A stretch of DNA of 64,000 bases from Bactrocera neohumeralis (Eukaryota > Arthropoda > Insecta > Diptera > Tephritidae). The position numbers were made by a program, and so were the translations under genes. The notes beneath the pieces were generated by a model. That model had not been told where the DNA came from and did not search any database. It worked only from the letters and a program-made list of their open reading frames with translations. The stretch covers positions 1,984,001-2,048,000 of the forward strand of contig NC_065922.1 of NCBI RefSeq assembly GCF_024586455.1, written 5' to 3'. This document shows, one piece after another, positions 50,423-63,599 of the stretch; positions within the stretch are counted from its first letter, which is position 1, and every line of letters begins with the position of its first letter.

Positions 50423-53400
50423 CGACAAAAAACGTAGATTTAGAAACTTACAAAAACAATATAACAATAACATTAAAGCAATGCCATAACGTAGTGATAA
50501 CTGTAAACCTTAGAAGTTAGCGACATACACACATTGACACAACTGCAGGAAAGTATACACATACATACATACCCCCTGTATGTATGTATATAGATTAGCG
50601 AAGAATTCACAATTTAAGCATTAGCAATTATATATACATACACACACATATGGATATACATACATATAAGGAAGTTAGCATAATTTTTCTTATAAGATTC
50701 TCAACTCAGCTCTCTAGCAACTTAAAACGATAACTGCTCAACTATTTACAATACTTACATACATACAGACATACGTGTATATGTTGGAAGCACAAATCAT
50801 TTTTAGGTTAGGTGTACAATATTAGGTGCATACTTGTAGGAGCTCAAGCATATACAAACGCATATACACATAGGTTTACTTGCAACATGCATACAAACAA
50901 ATGTATATACATATATATAGCTGCAAACCTTTATATTTACGCAGCATATAATTAGAAACCGCATACGTACTCGTTCTACATCGCACGACTTTTTCGTGCG
51001 GGACTTTTATTCTAAATGACCACCGTATCTCACAACTACCCACTGTGGCCTTCTATTGTGTCTACCACACGCACACGCACGCATTCGGAGCGTGTATGTG
51101 CGCGTGCATATAAACTCCTTAAGTAGTCAATTCGAACTAGAAACCTTTTTACGGCATTTATAGTAATGCCCTTTACACATTTTTATAACTTATGTATCTC
51201 AACGGAACTATACCGGTGACAACGGACTTGTTGAACTCACTAGCCTTAGCTTACTGCAAACTGAACTAAAATCATAAAAAACTAGTATTTAATTATAAAA
51301 AATGCAAAATGGATCGGCGCCACATTGAAGCCTAGACGCAGCGAAACAAAAGACTCGAGCTACGAACTTCGTTGGGCGGCGCGGAAACTTGTCGGCTCCG
51401 AGCAGAATTTGTGTGCATCGGCGGAGCAACAGCGCGAGCAATCTCTGGTGTACTCAGCAAAGTATTTATCAAAAACATTAACGGCGTACAAAGAAATTAC
51501 AAAAATTGATTCCCTGACCCAATCCCCTCAAAACAGACATCCAAAGTGAAACCGTGGGCCCTTTTTGCACTGGAGCGATGAGCCCAAAGTACTCAAGCAA
51601 TTAGTGGCTTATGACAACTCTACAAATAAGCAGCCTAACGAGGTTTTGGGTCAACCATACCAAATTGTGATTGATTGAAGATACCAACGTCAAGGTTAGC
51701 AAATAAAAAGTCATCAACAACAAACTCGTAGCGAAAATAAACTGGACCTATTTCAAGTAGTTAGTTCACGTTCACGGACTATATCCACTCAAATAATTAT
51801 GAATATATATCTTCATCTGTTAAACCGTTGTCTTTCACTGTACCTATTGGCCCTCACTATCCCTTTTGGGTCTAACAATCTCCTCTCTTTCTCTCTCTCT
51901 CTCTCTCTCACATATACACTATCAAACTCACTCAACGACACTAGAAGGTGCAACTCTCCGTAATTATAATGAATCTTCTCACACAATCACTCACTCTTTC
52001 TCTCTCTATATAAACATCTCTCTAAGCTGGTTGGACCCTCTGTCCGGGTATCAGTGTTAAAGGTCTCGTTCTCATTCACAACGTTATATTACATACATAC
52101 ATAGATAATATTTCACTGCTGTATTGGTGATATCTCATATTGATTTTAGCATATCGTTGGGCTAATTATCTAAATGCTATCCTATAAGACACTCCACTAT
52201 CCATTCTGACAGCTTGTAGTTAAATAATACATACATAAATATGCACAGTGCATACGAAAGATAATCACCTGGTGAAGAAAGCACGAATGCATACATATAT
52301 ACATACATGCAAATATACATACATATGTACATGCGGTAAATATACATATGTACATACATATCTCGATTGCCGCCTGAACACTTTCTTTAGTGTACATTCT
52401 TACATTTGTACATACATATATACTTTCACAAGTAGAATAGTAGAATAGCTGCTATGGAGCTCCAGTAAAACAGCTTCTGGATCTACATCTGCTCTGCACT
52501 TTTCAACCTCACGCCTCTGCTGAGATTAACCGCTAAGTTCCTTGGTAGTGCTTATTTCTTTGATTTATCACTAGTTCGACTAACGCTTTCTCTCTTTTTT
52601 TACTAAAACAGTTATTTACTTTTTATTTCTATTTTTATTTATTTTTAACATTTGTCTCTCTTATACTGAATTAACTTCTTCATACATACATACATATGTA
52701 CTTATGTACATAATGACGTGCATACGATTTAGAAGATTGAAGATTTTAAGAGGACTATTTGCTACTTCTGTAATTAAATTCGCCAAAAAATTGTTTTTTT
52801 TTCAATTTCTAAAATTTACATTTATTATTTTTTTATCATTATACAAATAATCTTAAATACGGTTCTTCGGATTTTGCTGGTCGTTCAACGGGGTTTCTTC
52901 TGTAAGTCATCTCTTCGTATTATTTCATATTAAACGCCATATTGACACTATGAACTCTCCAGAACTCTCCAGAACTCTTCTGAACTCTACCTATACTCTT
53001 GCCGGAGTCTCGGACTGATGCCGCGAGAAGTTGTAGCTATAATCAGTCTATATATTTATAAGTATCTCTCTCTCTGTCTTCTTTCCTATTGTCTCCGTCA
53101 CTCGCCCTCGTTGTTTGGAACTCTACTGCGTTCTTCTTCTAAATAAAAAATACTCTTAAATCTCTTCCCTAAGAAATATTTGTAAACTCAACATGAATAT
53201 ATTTAATTTAGAATGTATCTAGTACATCTCCTTTGAGTTTGGTAAGTTTTTGCTATATTTTACAGACCGTCATCTACGTATGTCCTTGCATAAGTAATTT
53301 AAGTAATGAATACTTCTATTATCTTTGCTTATGATTACTTAATTCATCAGCTAATCATTACTAATCAGCCTAGAAGTCATCACGCGCTCACACACACCAC

Positions 53401-54639
53401 ATTGGTCGGCATCATTATTGTAGTTTTATGTCATCGTCAACAACCGAAATCATCAACTACATCATCGTCGTCATCATCACACACATGCATACATACGCCA
53501 TGCCACATTCTCACTCCCTCTCACTCGTTCATGTATAAATTAACGCGAAAAACACACACACATACGCACACACTCGAAATTCATGCGCCGATCAAACAAC
53601 TGCGCTTGCTTTGCCTTTTTGCTTTCGCTTTTATTTTTACTGTTATGCCGCTTTATATAGCCAGCGCCCGTGGCTTCGCCTGCGCTTTGCTTGCACCTGC
53701 ATGCTTGACTTCCTTTGACTTGCGCGTAGCTCGTAATCTAACGCTTATCAATACATACGCGTGTACATTTATACAAATATACATATACATACATATGTAA
53801 GTAGGTAGTAGTAAAATTGTTGCATGCCACATTTGTTATTTTGAGCATTTCATTTGTGTTTTTGTCTTAATTTATTATGTAAATATATTTTCAGCTCTTT
53901 CTATTGTAATTATTTACCGTTAAAAGTGATCTTTTAAGTTTGGAAAATATATATTACGCTAAGTAACTCAAGTAAGCGCGTAGAATTGCCTATCCGAAAA
54001 TTTAGCCAAACAAAAGAGCAATACAAAACAGAGAAAACAAAGCGATGATGCGATGCGATGCTCTCGCCAGCAGTTCTACGCCTTCTTGGGCGTTAGTCGA
54101 GTTACTTCATTCTTATAAATTTCTACTACGCAAGCTTTTTTCAACTTTCGCTTTAAAAAAGGAGTTTTGCTACAGTACCTATTTAGAATATTTTATAGAA
54201 AAAAAGATAAACTTTCTTTGAAATCGCGCTTTCAGAGCGACCACTACAGAACATATAAACTGCTTTTCCAATTCTAAATTAATTGTATATTTAACCTACA
54301 GGTGGTTTCGAATACTTCCACATTTACCCTTACACAATTCAACTAGTTTAAGCCTCTCTCCAGCTTCCTCTCCTCTCGCTTAAAATGAAAAAATAATAAT
54401 AATTTAAATATAATACGAACTCTATATCAAATATTTCCCTAGTAAACAATTGTATACTTGTATATTAATAAATATTATTTCTCATTTCTACGCGTACTAT
54501 CTCACTCTTTACACGCGCACACACACACACTTTTGATTTCCTTTGACTTCTCGAAGAGACCATACTACGCCGGATTCTTTTTCATCGATTACTAATCTCA
54601 ATTTTCTTTACCCTTTGCTTGTCCTCTTTCCCCCTTTAG
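50423..54639 (+). other. br: 3' UTR of the Z2-type isoform and intron before the Z3-type exon
   Basis: Composition changes to AT-rich directly after the extension stop. The stretch holds CATACATATGTA-type arrays (50565-50590, 52290-52350, 52681-52705, 53765-53797), a CT microsatellite at about 51885-51909, and a short GAACTCTCCA tandem at about 52949-52988. AATAAA-like signals occur near 51703-51708. The last 20 bases before 54640 are C/T-rich and end CCCTTTAG, a good acceptor. No other exon is visible. Confidence 0.7.
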
Positions 54640-55292
54640 GTGCACACACAGCCATCCGCTCAGCAGCCACGTCACCAACTAGTTCGGCCTCATCGCCACC
54701 GTCACCGCCAACGGCGCTCACCTCGCCGTCGCCCTCTTCACTGAGCTCGCTAGCATGCAACGGCGGCGGTGGTGTCGGCAGCGGCGTCGGCGGCAGCCTC
54801 TTCAACATGCACAGCTCATCGCCGCCACGCCCCGGCAGCGGCGGCAACATCACGCCCAACGGCACAGCCAGCGGCGGCACTCTGCCTCCAACACCCACTT
54901 TGACAACTACACCACCACAAATGCCGCTGCGCATGCCACCACCCACCAGCGGCGGCATCAACGAGCCGCAGGAATGTCCCTACTGCCGACGCACCTTTTC
55001 GTGCTACTACTCGCTGAAGCGGCACTTTCAGGACAAGCACGAACAGTCCGACACACTGTATGTCTGTGAGTTCTGCCACCGACGCTATCGCACCAAGAAC
55101 TCGCTCACCACACACAAGAGCCTGCAGCACCGCGGCTCAAGCGGCATGCTAAAGCGCCTGCTGAAGACATCCGCCATCAAGAATGTGCTCGTGCCACCAC
55201 ACCATCACCATCACCACCATCTGACGCATCCGCGCGCCAGCCTATTTGACTTCACCAGCGAGCTGGGACAGCCACCACCGGGCATCCAATAG
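54640..55292 (+). CDS. br: broad terminal exon, probably Z3-type zinc fingers
   Basis: It joins the core in phase 1 (G|GT) and encodes 217 codons to TAG at 55290-55292. The first part is Ser/Pro/Thr-rich, with Gly runs and the segment PPRPGSGGNITPNGT. Two C2H2 fingers at 54975-55130 follow, containing CPYCRRTFSCYYSLKRH and CEFCHRRYRTKNSLTTH, both X12/X4. A conserved tail comes next (SSGMLKRLLKTSAIKNVL), then a His run, ending FTSELGQPPPGIQ. With the core the protein is about 633 residues (about 704 for Drosophila Z3 as I recall). Z3 corresponds to the 2Bc function in Drosophila. The frame closes after eight codons beyond the stop, so there is no long extension here. Confidence 0.92.
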
Positions 55293-58200
55293 GATTTCAG
55301 ATGGAATGCGATTTTCTAGAGGACCCACTAAGTTAAGCGTGGGCGCGCAGTCGGCTATCGGATTTATGTAAAGTCATACATACATACATATTTACAATTC
55401 TACTTTTGCATAGGCGAGCATACTAATTTACTTATTTTGATTATTGTACTCGTAATTGAGTAATTCTTGGGCATTGCTGCATGTAATTTGGAATCAGTTT
55501 GGTCGATTTAATTTCATAAACTGCACACACACACACACATACAAACATGCAAATGCATGTGGAACGCGGTTAAGAGCGCGGCCACAGCGCCGCTCAAGTG
55601 CAATACATAACGGAAGCGAAGATAGGGAGGCAAACCGCTGGAAACTGGCTTCAAACGCAATAAGAAAACACACACACAGCAAGATATTTGTGCAAAAGTG
55701 CAACAGTGGAGGAGGAGTTACATAAATATAAGCGAACGGATCATTGTAAATAAACACACTCACACACATACACACATATATATGCAGTTCTAAGCAAATA
55801 TTTAGTAGTATTGAGAACGTCTAATTTCTATTAATGTAGCTACATTTAATCCTAGTTTACTTACAATTACCGTTAGATTAATTATTATGAATTATTTACT
55901 TACTGCAAAGCTAAGATGCATTGAAACCATACTTGTACGATAGTTCTTGGCCAAATTGGAAAGAGAATGAAGGACTTAAATAGTGAGGCGGCCACCACAT
56001 AGCTGGCTGCTGGCGCATGCAGTGGCGGGGGGTTGGCAGTTGCCTACCCCTTATCATACTTGTACATATCATGGCGTATACGCGAAGTTAGCAACTTACC
56101 TCTCGGATCTTATCTAGCAAAATTGAAACTGATTAGCAGAAATCAAGCGAAAAAAGTAAAATAAATTAACGCACAATTTCCAACGCCCCTGCCGCTGCAT
56201 GCCTCTGCCTTTATATGGAAAGGACCGAGGCAAATAGTTTATTGTGCAACATAGAGTTTAGTGATCGGTTTCTTGTGTTTCGCCATTTACATTTACTAAT
56301 TTTGAATTCGTTTCGAAGGCGCGACAAAATCTCTAAAAATCAAATGTATTCCAACTGAACAAAAACAAAACAAACAAACATAAAATCTAAAATCTAAAAT
56401 CTAAAATCTAAAATCAATTAATTAAACTCAGTAATTGTTAGAAAGTCTGGTGAAGTGTTAAGAAGTTTTTAGCAAAAAGAATAAGAGAAAACCACTTGGA
56501 AATAGGTACGCGGATCAGCACAAGAAACTGGCAGTGATTGGTGATTTTAATTAGGCGTAATTTGGTGCCAAAACGGTTTCAGCCGTTTGTATTTCTTAAT
56601 TAATTATGATAATAAAGTAAATATAGAGCGAAAAGGGGGACCAATTTGTACTGAAATCGCATAGTTTATTGCGTTTATTGCAGATCTGGATACTTACATA
56701 TGTAGTATATACATACAAAAATGTATACATAATTACATACAAACATAATTAAATGCATTAATTAAACTTAATTATATGTAAATGTAAAATGAACTTTATC
56801 AGGGATTAATATCAGTAGAATGTCCTTTTTTCTATGCAATTAAATATATTAAATCAATGAAGAAACAAAAACAAAAACAAAAACAAAAAACAACAACAAC
56901 ATAAAGAAAAGAAAAACCAACTTAACCTTACATTTAAGCATACAAATTTAAACCTTAAAATGGAATCTAAGAAATTTATTGCAACTTACAAACATACATA
57001 TATGTATACAATACACACGCAAACACGCATACAAATCTAACAGTAAGTGACCAATTATACACACACACATATACATACATATGAAAGACGCAGACATATT
57101 TATGCAAAATGCACAACAACAAACTCAGTGATTTTCACCAGTGAAGTACAAATTACTTGAAATTTATACAAACAAATGAAAATGAAATGCAAATAAAAAG
57201 TAAAAAATATTAAAATATATAAAAAGTAAATAAAATAGATTTGCATAACTGTTTTGGAAGCTTAGATTTGTAATTGCATAAAACATGTACAAACACACAA
57301 TTAAAAAGAAGAAAGAAAAACAAAAACATCTGCAAACCTAAGCAGTTTGAAAAACGTCAAGAAATTCAGTACGAAAAGCCTCAAAAACCTCAAGGTTTTC
57401 ATTTTCATCAATGGAAATCGCACAATTTTCACAGCGAAAGTGTGGCAATTGTTGAAAAAAATTTTTAAAAGTTAAAACAAAAACAAAAACAAACGTATTT
57501 TTCTAAATGTACATTAAAAGGATTTTCGCTCAAAGTAGAACACAATTTTATTAACTATGTAAGCGTGTAAATATCAAAGCAAACTTAAAACAAGTAATTG
57601 TATGCCAAGAAAACTATAAGTTGAAACATATTTAAAGTTCACGAATTAAATTTAGAAGAGAACAACAAAACAGGAACATGTAATTTTAGCATTTAAAAAA
57701 CAAAATAACACTTTGCCAGTATCAAGCGCGCCGACTTGGCAGCGCGGCTGCGAATTGCTATTTTGCGCATATCCGTAAATTGACTCAGGAAATACTACTT
57801 ATAAATTATAAATTATAAACTAACAAATTAATATGTATATGTATCTAAACAGACAGAGCAAAAACAGGGCATAAATGTAGCACAAGCAGGCTTTAAGGCG
57901 CAAGCAGACAGCTTAAGACGCTAGCAACAAGAGCGCTTGTAGCACAAAAGCAGACTCACGGCGACAGTCACACCACAAGCAGCCAATGTTGCGCACCCAA
58001 CTAATCAAACCGTGCCCAGCTAAAGTCAAAAAATATTAATAAACAAGCGCGCATTGTACAGTTAGTGGCGGACTTTCGTGCAAATTGCACACAGCTCCAG
58101 TAGGGTTCCCTTTGGTCAGCGCAAAAGTGCCAAGTAGCGCCAAGTGCGCCGGCGCAGTTGCAGCTGCGTTTCAATACTTCGCAAAGCAAGCCAAGAGCGT

Positions 58201-58500
58201 TTCCATCACGTGACTCAGCTAACAGCTATCGACTCAGTGCTAATGAATGTTTCAAAGTTTAAGCGCGTATGTACATACATATGTAGTTGCATAGGCGCCA
58301 TGTAGGTTATGTGTATGTGTCTAGCTGTAGACGACAGAGTTTCCTTAAATTGTAATTGTATAATTTATTTTTAATGATTTTTAACTAATTTTAATTTTGT
58401 TTTGTTTTTGTCTATTGTACTCTTTAATACTTAATGAATTCGTATTTTTCGTAAGTGTAGTTTAAAACACAAATATGAAAAAATACAAAAACAAAAAAAA
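55293..58500 (+). other. br: Probable 3' UTR of the Z3-type isoform
   Basis: No coding exon is seen. The DNA is AT-rich with CA and CATA microsatellites (55524-55540, 56695-56735, 56995-57010), a fivefold AAAATCT repeat at about 56382-56415, and CAAAAA repeats near 56866-56890 and 57478-57492. A GC-richer patch lies at about 57.72-58.2 kb. Several AATAAA signals occur, so the end of the broad transcript cannot be fixed. Long 3' UTRs are expected for this gene. Confidence 0.5.
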
Positions 58501-61046
58501 CAAAAACAAATAACGGCGTGTGTTGGTATTCATGCGCGATAATTTATTAATTTTTTTTTATCAAAATTTTAAAAATTTAAAGTTAAAAAACATACAACAA
58601 ACTGTGATCTATTTTCTCTCAAATTTACATACAAAATTCTTGTTTGGCTGTTAACTATTTTTACACAAAATAAGAGGTATTCAAATATTCGAAAAAAATA
58701 TTATGAATTAAGCAAATACTTTTTTGTACAAAATTTATGTTTAGGCCTCACGTGCAAATTTATATGATTTTATTTATGTATATTTTTTAATTTTTGGTGC
58801 GACTCAAATCATCTAAATTTATACACACCCACACACATACAAAGAATACAAACACAATTACAAATTATAATTAGTTTGTACATAAGTTAAAAGAGTGTAT
58901 TGTATTTATTTTATTGCTTTAATATACATATTATAACCATTACAGTTAATTTTACTTTTTCTCAAAATTAAAAATGCGTTCTTTCACGAACGCTGCTAAA
59001 ATTTCAAACTCTTAAACCATTTTTGAATTTGTTGATAAAGTGAAAATATAACAAAATTAAAAACAAAAAAAATGAATTGGCTTTTATTTTTTACACTAAT
59101 CCGCTGACCAAAAACAATAACTTAACAATCGCTGGAAACCTTTGTTCAAACTTGCCGCAAGGAACCTAGGAATGATGCAGAGCTGACCCTTGCCTTGAGT
59201 CCTTTGTTTTAAGCGGTTATGTTACACGTTTTAATTTAACTATGGTACAGTTGGGCACATGTAGAAAATAATGTTTACTTAATTATAGCCAACAATACTC
59301 TGTGAATACTGAAATATAATAGTAACTCACTTATTTGGGAACTAAAAGAATGTTTCGAAATGGTAAATCTACCAATCTATCAATGCAGGCCTGCCACTCT
59401 GTACAGTGCTGTGCTAAATAACAGCCTAAACTGATTTCCGTAGATGTTTTAAGATGCCGAAATACCTCGTTATTGAGCTCGTCAGGTCACACAAAAACCA
59501 CTCAGGAGCGACAAACTCTCAGGGAGACTTCCACAAAAGCGGCGCATATCACAAACACATCCATGATTCAAAACCATTGTATAAAAAACGTATACTAAAA
59601 AAGTGTTGTATTAAAAGAGTTGACTCGTTAGATAATTGGAAATTTATTGTATTTTAGTCAAAATTATTGAAAGAAAAATAACTTTACTCTAAATTGAGAC
59701 CCAATAAGAATATGTTCAAAATTTTGCTCTTCTACACCAAACGAATATTTCGAAATTAAGTATATAAACGATGTATAAATTGAAAGACAAATTTTGAGAA
59801 CAAAAACAAAATCTGTGATTTGACAAAAAATTTACTAAAAATAATAATAATAATACAAAATTTTTTATTTGTAATATAAATGAGTTTAACTACATGCGAC
59901 ATTCAAAATATTCAAAACTTGCACTCTTTTTCGATTTTCTGTATTGACATTAAAATTATATTGTATGGAAAATAAAATAAGTGTAAATGTTACCATTTAC
60001 TGTGTCTTCAATCAGTATCTTTTTGGCGATAAATAGGAGAAGCCTGCTTAAACATTAATTAACGAGATTTAAATACCTTATTTGCCCACTTACAACCGGA
60101 AGGTCATAAACAACTTCCTCAATATTCTTTTATTCCATACATACAAACACATATGCTAAGTAACAGCGAAATATTATTCGAATTTTCCGCGAACTTAACC
60201 TAAAATTTTGATAAGAAAGTCATAAACGCAAACAATGCAAAACCCAATCGGTAACATCACGCTTTATTCTCAACTACCAAATAGTTTTCACTTCTACTCA
60301 TCAGCGTCCATACACAGCTTAAGGTAAAACCTGTTCAATATTTTAAAATATAAATCTTATACACATATAAAATAAAGCGATGAAAATTATAGGGTGTGGA
60401 GAGACACACATAGATACGGGTATATACATAAGTATGTGTGTACACACGAGTGCAATTTTGCATTTGTATCTGCTAGAATGCAAATGGAGAAAAAACAAAA
60501 GGCGATCTTAATATCGAATTGTGTGAGTTTTTAAGATATCAAATCAGCCAAATGTACGCAAAAAGAAATAAAATAAAATAAAAATCAGTATAATATTGTT
60601 TCCAATTTGGTTTTATTTCGATTCAGTAATATGTATGTTTATATAGACCTGAAAACCTGGCAATTCTGTAAATGAGCGGCAACTATACATGCCGTTTGTA
60701 TATTATCCAGCAAACACTGCTGCCGCAACTTCAGTACTTTAAAATTATAATGGAAACTAATACATATACATATGTTTGTAAATACATTCAGAAATGAACG
60801 ATCACATGTTCACAAGATTTTCGGTTAGTTTTGTAAGTTCGGCCTTAAGAAACTCATAGAAACTTTAAGAGCTGACTTTTCTGATAGCGCTCTCTGGCAA
60901 CTAACTTGTAATTTAACCAGTAATTGACTCGGTGGGCAAGAAAATTGTTTTAGCAATCTTCTGACGTCATCGTGTTGGCGCGTACCACGCAAGCTATGGA
61001 GAGAGATAAGACATGCTAAACTCATCTCTCATTGGAAGTGAGAGGG
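58501..61046. other. Intergenic AT-rich DNA
   Basis: Mostly AT-rich, with A and T runs and short CATA repeats. Small open frames (for example 59454-59657) show no recognisable domain and no splice context. I see no gene here. Confidence 0.6.
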
Positions 61047-61118
61047 CAATCGCTAAACGTCAAAACCTCCTGAACTCTGTCAGCTGTCAGGTCAGGAGGT
61101 TTTAACATTTAGCGGTTG
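61047..61118. repeat. Hairpin-forming inverted repeat, 27-bp arms
   Basis: The arm 61047-61073 (core AAAACCTCCTGA) pairs with 61092-61118 (core TCAGGAGGTTTT) around an 18-base loop. As + strand RNA, 24 of 27 positions are Watson-Crick pairs, one is a G-U pair and two are C-A mismatches. The two mismatches would be G-U pairs in minus-strand RNA. A weaker outer pairing (CATCTCTCATT at 61023-61033 with AACGAGGGATG at 61121-61131) suggests a longer original foldback. It may be a miniature element, a recombination product or a small RNA hairpin. Confidence 0.7.
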
Positions 61119-61200
61119 GAAACGAGGGATGGCCAGATTGATATCCTGCCATAAAAATATGTAAACGAATGGATTTGTTGCCCCGTTTAAGACCACTAAT

Positions 61201-61253
61201 AAACAAGTAAGGAAGGGCTATGTTTGGGTACAAGCGAACATTTTATCAATCAG
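61201..61253 (+). repeat. Start of a common fly dispersed repeat, truncated
   Basis: The stretch reads CAAGTAAGGAAGGGCTA, then a GTTTGGGTACAAGCGAAC phrase and ATTTTAT. This closely resembles the beginning of a dispersed repeat that I remember from tephritid and drosophilid genomes. The match fades after about 50 bases, so only the beginning is present. The 3' part of the same repeat type is seen at 20836-21173. Confidence 0.55.
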
Positions 61254-61836
61254 AAAATCGGCATTTAAGAAATTTTATATATGTATATATATATAATAGG
61301 GGTATTCGCTTGCTCTTGCAAGATTGCAGATTGCAAAAATACTACATATACCGAAATATACGAGAGCACCCATTGCAGAATCTAGTGATATACATTGAAC
61401 GGCTGATTCGGTCAACTTATTGTGAATGACTATTATGCATGGCTATTGTGAATTGGCGCACCTTCTGCATACATTTTTAACAAAAAAAAACTGTAACAAA
61501 TCTTTATAATTTAAATAGAAATTATAAAATCTATTTAAAACTTACCTTCCTCAACAATTTAACGACGTAATATGTCTTTATGTAAAATGACAGCTAAAAC
61601 AGATTTACATACATAGGTTTTGGTCTGACATATTTCACAGCCCTTGCAAATATTTTTCTGCGTGTGTTTGTTGTTGTGCCGGTGCACAAAGAGGAAATAC
61701 ATATATGCAATTCTTGCACTGTGGGGTTTTCTACCCCTAATATGTACATATTCAGTATATTCAAAGATGGTTCAAGACAATTAGTATCTTTTTGGTAGTT
61801 GCTTTCTGGTCGCATGATCTTGGTGGCCAACTGCCC

Positions 61837-62051
61837 ATGCATCCCGAAAAATGCACTGTTTGGTGTGGTTTTGCACTTTTTGTTGCCAAAAATTGAACTT
61901 CAATGTGGTTTCAACAAGATGAATGCCACACAGCTCGCGACAAATGGCCATTTTGAGGGAAAACTTTTAGACAAGAAATGTTTAGTGAATAGTATACTAA
62001 CATTTGTTTCAAACACTGACCGAATTATTCGAGATAAGGTTTGTCAGAAAA
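61837..62051 (+). pseudogene. Remnant of a Tc1/mariner-like transposase
   Basis: One frame reads MHPEKCTVWCGFALFVAK from 61837; after a short gap and a frame change it reads MWFQQDECHTARDKWPF. The HPEKxTVWCG and WFQQDxxxCHTA motifs are typical of the catalytic DDE region of Tc1/mariner-type transposases in insects, the WFQQD aspartate being one of the catalytic acids. The part that normally separates these motifs is missing, and several stop codons follow. The element is therefore dead. No terminal repeats were recognised. It shows the DNA here is outside constrained coding sequence. Confidence 0.75.
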
Positions 62052-63599
62052 ACAAAATTCATTATATGTAGTGTATGGGAGAGAGGTAGTATCCACCTGA
62101 TTTCATTTATTAACTATTATCATGCCACAGACTAAAAAGTATTCCCTGGTTATATTAAGGTTACACACATACAATCACCAATCATAGGGAGTAAAGTCAG
62201 CCGGATATTAGTTATATGGTGACTAGGTCAAGTTTTATCTATTTTAGACACAAGGATACAGTGTTATGAGTAAAGTAATTCATAGAGATAACTGAAATAT
62301 TGGCCGATATATGCAGTATAAAGTCACCGCTATTAATTTTCAAGAAAAAGTGATTAAAACCATTCGTATTATTAGTTGTTTTTCTCGCTAAATTAAAGTT
62401 ATTTCTAATATTTCCGACGACAGTAGAGATGAGTAGTGATGGCACTAATATGAAATATGTAAAATTATTCAGAGCTCTAACAAATTTTACTTTATTTTAC
62501 ACAGAGAAGCATAAAATAGTTATGTTATATTATTTGTAATAACAATTCACGCCGCCATTTGTAGATCACTGTCGTGCAGTCATGTCGTTCTCTATGTGTT
62601 CACCACATAAAAGGTAAGAGTACCAACACTGCTTGCAGTTTGACAGTTATGTTTTGACAGAAAAATCAACAGTTCATTTCAAAGCAAAGCTAAGAACAAG
62701 AAAAAAGCTGAGTAAACAAAAATTTTTGCTGAATTTACGAAAGTGTACACATTAAGAACTATAGCAATAATTGGTTGATTGGTGTTGCTTAATATTAAAT
62801 TTCACTTGAGCAGTCAACATTCAAATTGGAAAAAATCGCTCTACTTGATGTGTTTCACCGAGAGCTTTGTTTTGTTGTGAAATCTCCGATGTGAACGAAA
62901 CGACTTCAGGCATAAAATCGACGCATTTAAAAAATAGCGTGGAGAACGTATGGACTATGTAACACATTCCCAAGTTCTCCAATAAGAACTTTTGTACAAG
63001 GGTGCCATGCTGCTGTTCAAAAAATTTACTTTGCGGGGCGCCGGCGTAACATTTGCAATTGTTGGATATTATAATCAAAGCTCGTATGGTTTTGGTGAAG
63101 ACGAATCAGCTTCACTTCGTAATAAACTCGTTCTTAATTTCGTGTGGTCAAATATATAACTCAGTTTACAAATCCGTCCAAAGGTGTTTAATTTTTTGTT
63201 TATGAATTAACTCTTCTTTATATTAATAATATATGTATGTAACTTCTATTTTTAGTTCCACGTTGATTCTTCTGCATCATGTTAAGCGGCTTCGACTGCC
63301 ACACATATCCCGTCAACAAATAAAAACTTAAAAAACAAACGATATATTGCACAAAAGGAAAAAACAATAATGTCAAATATTTCGTTACTGCATCAAATCG
63401 TGTGAAGATGTCTCCAGTTCCTAACACAAATATATGTACATACCTGCAACTTCACTCCGCACACAAATTCTGTTTCCATTGGTAATTTAGTTAGCTTTTA
63501 CGGATTGTAACATCAACGACATGTCAACTTTAATTTCTAACTAATATCTCGAAATAAAGTTCCACTGAACTGATGCGTTTAAATTTTGAAAAACAATTT
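62052..63599. other. Intergenic DNA, one unrecognised minus-strand open frame
   Basis: AT-rich DNA with no recognised gene. A minus-strand open frame of 85 codons (62821-63078) has a more mixed amino-acid composition than its neighbours and a GC-richer part around 63035-63055, but I recognise no domain. A stretch near 62555-62660 (with TTTGACAG repeats) is likewise unexplained. Confidence 0.45.

Larger units (their letters stand above)
19815..55292 (+). other. br: broad (Broad-Complex) gene, coding span with four terminal zinc-finger exons
   Basis: The span runs from the probable start of the exon holding the ATG to the stop of the last zinc-finger exon; the transcript certainly extends beyond both ends. 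The gene encodes BTB-zinc-finger transcription factors that act in the nucleus as early responders to the steroid ecdysone during metamorphosis (established for Drosophila). The six core exons join in frame to 416 codons plus one base. This can be spliced to any of four terminal exons, giving predicted proteins of about 722 (Z1), 836 (Z4), 499 (Z2) and 633 (Z3) residues. From memory the Drosophila isoforms are of similar size, which supports the exon naming. Introns from the core to the four finger exons are about 7.0, 10.8, 19.0 and 24.0 kb. Confidence 0.93.
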
